This document shows, piece after piece, positions 60,401 to 64,000 of a DNA stretch of 64,000 nucleotides. How positions within the stretch are numbered: position 1 is the stretch's first letter; each line of letters opens with the position of its first letter. A model generated the notes under the pieces. The model was not told the origin of the DNA. It made no database searches and worked only from the letters and a program-made list of their open reading frames with translations. This stretch comes from Owenia fusiformis (taxonomy: Eukaryota > Annelida > Polychaeta > Sabellida > Oweniidae): assembly GCA_903813345.2 (NCBI GenBank), contig CAIIXF020000009.1, positions 15,215,759 to 15,279,758 on the forward strand. The letters are read 5' to 3'. The translations under genes and the position numbers were made by a program.

Positions 60401-63033
60401 GAGTGAAGACGAAGCTCTCTTTTAAGAAGTGAAGTCAAACGAATGCAAAGGGTAAATGGCATAAAAAGTGTCTTGAAAATAATTGCATATGGAATATACA
60501 TGTACACGTCAAAGTTGCGACCCTCAAATTATGGAGTTACTTTCTTGAAGTTATAGTGGGAAGCTCTTGGATTTTCTTGTATAGATATAGTGTTCAATGG
60601 AGTAAACATTACCATACTTAATATCATATCTAGCCTAATCTGTGACTTTGAGATTTAATGAAGTAAATTATAGTGGTCAACAGTGAATATTGTGAGTCCC
60701 TAAGTACACATCTTGTAGTGGCAGCAAGGGAGACTTCACAAAATACTTACTAGTAATCAAAATTGTACTTTTTCCATAAGTTCCAAATATATTGTTTGCG
60801 TACAGTTACAGTGGAATATTACAAATATTTCATTCTATAGAAGTAAATACCTGTATGTTTTCCACATGTAATGTTCCACAAAGCCTAAAGGCAATAGTTA
60901 AAATGATAAATGATATTTAAAGATTTTGATGATTGATTCTGAAATGTGCAAGTGAAGGATGACAAATTAAAATACTGCTATCTTATCATTTCAGAATTGC
61001 CCAAGCCATCACTTGGTGAAATATCAGACTTAAAAAGTCTCAGCATACAAGTAAGACGAGAAAAAATGCCAGACTTACTTGGTTACTCATTTACAGAACT
61101 ACAAAATTTGGACAATATAAAAGTAGAACTTGTTCCAGAGAAAAAAGGATTAATATTAAAACACATTGAATATGAAGTTACAAGTTCAGTAAGTACTATA
61201 TTTTAAAGGATGATTAGGTGGTTTTAAAATATCTTCCATTTGACACACACTTGTATATTTGAATGATCATATTGTCCATCCATGTATGAATAACGTAATC
61301 ATGTGTCAATAAACTAGATGCAAGTTGAAATGATTTTGATTCTCATCATTGAATATCGAAATTCAGTCAAAGTGATATCATATTTGAAATTTAAATACAG
61401 AATTACACAGAGAATATTGTATAAAAATTTTAATTTTCTTTGAAAATGTGACTTAGATCGGGTAGATTCCCCATTGAGCCCATTTTTTAAAATCATGAAA
61501 AGTGGAATATCTTTTCTTTTTTAAAAAGATCATATTTTCTTTCACTTGACATGTTGTATACAGTAAAACCTGCGAACAGGGAATGCTCTTGGGACTGAAG
61601 GAAATTTTCCTTGTTCAGAGGTTTTCCCTATAGTGAGGGGCCGCACTTTCAGCAAACTCAAACTTGCCGAATAAGCATATTTGTATATATATTGATTAAT
61701 TGTACAAATGCCGGCTCCATACTTGGTTACGTTCTCCCCATGTTGATTTTAGCTGCTGCTAGCGTCTGATGATGTCTAGTTGATGTAATTATTGATATGA
61801 TGTGTAGAGATATAGTGCTAAGAACTGAATTTGAAGTTTCATCAACCCCATTTTATATCATTGATAATCTAGAAGTTGGACCAGTAAAAGATTTAAAGAG
61901 ATTTGGCTCAACATGACCATGTACTTACTATCTGTTATCTCCATAAAACAATTGTGTCAGTCTCTAGATTATCACAACTGATTTGATACGGTTTATGAAG
62001 GTTTTTTGAAGGGAAGAATTAGTGTCATGATAATGAGTAACAAACAGATTAGTACTAGTTTTAAAATAAATCAGGGTAATTAACAGTGGGTGGGATGCTA
62101 CATCATGTAAACAATTGGCTTATCTTAATCTCAATCATATTAATCCAAGCTTTCTATATTCAGATATTGGCTTAAAACTTTCACACCTCTGAAAAATAAT
62201 GGAATATACAGTGTCACCAATATTCCATATTCCTTGTTCACAGGTGAATTTTCATAATTTGCCCCAAAATAGTGTTCCTTGTTCCCTGTTCACAGGTTTT
62301 CCCTACAGAGAGGGTCCGTTAACATGTAAGTCAATGAAAAAATATTCGGTTCTTTTGAAAATCATTCCTTGTTCATAGGTTTTCCCTACAGAGAGGTATT
62401 CCATCGGACAGGTTTTACTGTAATTGTTAAACTTGATGATAATTGTTTCAATTAATATGATGAATAAGTTTGTAGGAACATTTTTCTGTATCTACCATGT
62501 TATTTGACCCGAATTAGCCACTTGGTGGTGATACTGGTAACTTACTACTGGCATCTTGGTAATTAGTTTAAAATAATTGATTTCAATTTGGAGATTCATT
62601 GACTAATTATATATTTTACAGAAATTCCGCTCCACAGTTTTACGTAGATACAGCGACTTTGTAGCCTATCAAGAACTGCTTCTTTTACGATTTCCTTATA
62701 GACTGATACCAAAATTACCACCAAAAAAAGTTGGCCGTGAGTACATTTTTAAATCTAGTTTTTCATAATGTAATATCACATTTAAAAGATTTTATGTTCT
62801 ACTAAATTATGTTCCCATTTTATACGCAATATTTAGATAGCATATTATTGTCATCCTTGAATTATAATGTAAATAACTAATTATATGATTAATCATCATT
62901 ATACTTTGCAGCTGATCGGGAGTTCATTGAAGCAAGAAAAAAGTCCTTACGAAGATTTCTTAGTTTGATAGCCAGGCATCCAGTTATATCAGAGGACAAA
63001 TTGCACAGATTTTTCCTCACATTTACAGGCTCA
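57491..63033 (+). CDS. SNX8: Sorting nexin-8, first six exons (3' part outside window)
   Basis: Exons: 57491-57512, 57630-57754, 59887-60019, 60995-61188, 62622-62736 and 62912-63033. All are in phase and give 237 residues. Residues ~10-93 form an EH/EF-hand-like region (SGLPQATLAQIWDAVGSKQG, LTRTGLYKALALTALAQQGK). A PX domain begins near residue 134: VELVPEKKGLILKHIEYEV, then RRYSDF (166-171; phosphoinositide-binding Arg), the Pro-rich PKLPPKK loop, and DREFIEARKKSLRRFLSLIA. This matches the SNX8/Mvp1 family, an endosomal PX-BAR protein in endosome-to-Golgi transport. The BAR domain is expected beyond 64000. Introns carry MITEs but all visible splice sites are intact. Confidence 0.95.
57755..59195 (+). 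other. SNX8 intron 2, left part
   Basis: 58700-58980 is a copy of the 50.7-kb dispersed family (AACATGACAGAGAAGCATC). The rest is AT-rich without recognised features. Confidence 0.5.
59196..59860 (+). mobile_element. Foldback element with ~100-bp inverted ends
   Basis: ATGCCTGGCACAACCATCAC followed by GTTATTAAGTGTTTTTAAG at the left reappears inverted at 59750-59845. Between them lie ~57-bp subrepeats with GGCCTGTCATGACC.TGGTAA. Target duplication is unclear. It sits directly before exon 3 (59887), ending about 30 bp from its acceptor. Confidence 0.75.
60100..60460 (+). promoter_or_regulatory. Promoter-like insertion: CRE and TATA in SNX8 intron 3
   Basis: GATGACGTCAG at about 60302 contains a full CRE. 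CATATATAGAA follows about 20 bp later, then a near-palindrome GTCGGTCAAATTTGGCCGAC. This GC-richer block stands out from its AT-rich intron and could be a retroelement promoter/LTR remnant. GAAGTCAAACGAATGCAAAGG at 60429 nearly matches part of the 445-bp triplicated unit (46311). No ORF follows. Confidence 0.4.
61315..62575 (+). mobile_element. Second member of the AGATGCGAGTAG MITE family, split by an insertion
   Basis: 61315-61560 matches 33129-33410 and 62421-62575 matches 33420-33555 (AGCCACTTGGTGGTGATACT against AGCCACCTGGTGGCGAAACT). The two halves are separated by a pogo-type element, giving a clear nested order. Confidence 0.75.
61561..62420 (+). mobile_element. Pogo/Tigger-like MITE
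   Basis: CAGTAAAACCTG and its inverse CAGGTTTTACTG with TA on both sides (61559-61560, 62421-62422) bound 860 bp. Internal GTTCACAGGTTTTCCCTACA phrases repeat near both ends. No transposase. Confidence 0.85.
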
Positions 63034-64000
63034 GTAAGTGAACAAACTTACCCTAATATATAATTTTTTGTGAGAAAATTTTGTAATAATATATGAATAT
63101 GGACTATGGACACCCTTGGTATACAGGACTCGCAATAATGGACAAAAATGGTGCAGGCCAGACTGTTATGGTGTGATAATTATTGTTAATGTATTAAACC
63201 ACCCATATTATTTGCTTAATATGACTTCAAAATGAGTATTTGGAAGGTCCTTCAAATTTTCAGGGATAACTTATGAGTGCCTATGTGGATGAAAAAAATT
63301 TAACTCGAAACCTACTTCCTGTCGGCCATTTTGAAGTCAAATGCTAAAATCCTTCTCTGCAAACTTTAAGAAAAACTGTTTCACAGTTGCTTTTAAAACT
63401 TTAACATCTTGTTCAGCTCACTTCATTCTAGATCTGATTAGGTTTTGGACCTGCTAGCTCAGTCATGTCAGCCATTTTTAATGTCTTAAGAAGTTAGCGC
63501 GCGATAATACTTTGTATCATATTGAATGGTGTTTTTGAGTTTTCATACTTTAACTATTTAGTAGCTTTATAAATAATTTCAGATGTACTTTGTTGTAAAA
63601 GCCTACTTTATTGTTAACAGTAGTTATATGTGATAATTTTGTAAAAAGAAATCAGCAAAAACTCATAAGGACTTTTTTATTGTCGTCCATTTTGGATTTT
63701 TCAGTCTTAAAATCTTGTCTGTGAAGTCTTGTCTGCGCGTTTTCAGGTGAACCGTTTGGTGGATCAATTTCAAATTTTCAGGGATGATTCTTAGTATAAA
63801 AATCTAGATCTCAATAGTTTTTTGGCATTCTGGGTAAATGTCAAGGCAGCCATTTTGGATTTTCCATCCTAAAATCTTGTCTGTAAAGTCTTGTCTACTC
63901 GTTTTCAGGTGAACTGTTTGGTAGATCAATTTCAAATTTTCAGGAATGATTCTTAGTATGAAAATCTAGAACTGATTAGTTTTTTTGCATTCTGGGTAAA
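63034..64000 (+). other. SNX8 intron 6, with a ~160-bp tandem repeat at its right
   Basis: 63685-64000 contains two copies, offset by about 162 bp, of a unit with AAAATCTTGTCTGT, TTTTCAGGTGAAC and GATTCTTAGTAT phrases; it continues past the window. The left part shows CCATTTTGAAGTC-style repeats only. No further SNX8 exon is seen. Confidence 0.65.

Overview
This is animal nuclear DNA: small exons with GT..AG introns, AATAAA signals, very AT-rich introns, and dense MITEs, minisatellites and LINE debris. Gene content and repeat style (many invertebrate hAT, mariner and piggyBac-type MITEs, 'NNATGGCCGCCATTTT' repeats) suggest a marine invertebrate, perhaps a mollusc or other lophotrochozoan. The species cannot be fixed from sequence alone.

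Five genes can be read. (1) 5566-20796 (+): the last ten coding exons (484 residues) of a mesothelin/stereocilin/otoancorin-like helical-repeat surface protein ending in a hydrophobic, GPI-type tail; its 5' part lies before the window. (2) 29861-43502 (+): complete RPL18 (eL18), six exons, 188 aa, with a TOP-like 5' end. (3) 57209-51929 (-): GTF2H5 (TFIIH subunit TTDA), two exons, 73 aa. (4) 51849-51325 (-): MRPS28 (mitoribosome bS1m), intronless, starting 79 nt after the GTF2H5 stop. (5) 57491-63033 (+): the first six exons of SNX8 (EH-like region plus PX domain), running off the window. GTF2H5 and SNX8 are head-to-head with 281 bp between their start codons.

The rest is repeats. 1-4275 is a long-period repeat block. 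6383-12560 is a minisatellite of roughly 130 units (48 bp, with a 44-bp variant) filling one intron of gene 1. The unit is a copy of the 3' splice site and start of the very exon that follows the array, in the same reading frame; this is the most unusual thing in the window. Later gene-1 introns hold a mariner relic, a 30-bp tandem block, a hAT MITE with a perfect 8-bp target duplication and a TTAA-flanked foldback. 23.0-25.8 kb holds a 16-bp minisatellite, a large inverted repeat and a 21-bp palindromic array.

RPL18 introns carry a near-palindromic foldback with an 8-bp TSD (intron 2), a hAT-like region with a nested Harbinger-type MITE (intron 3), and a broken antisense ~6-kb LINE that was itself hit by a hAT MITE (intron 4). 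The RPL18-MRPS28 interval has a 445-bp triplication and other tandem arrays. The GTF2H5 and SNX8 introns hold further MITEs, one of them nested in a repeat family shared with RPL18 intron 3. Exon joins were made by eye from splice sites, phase and family similarity.
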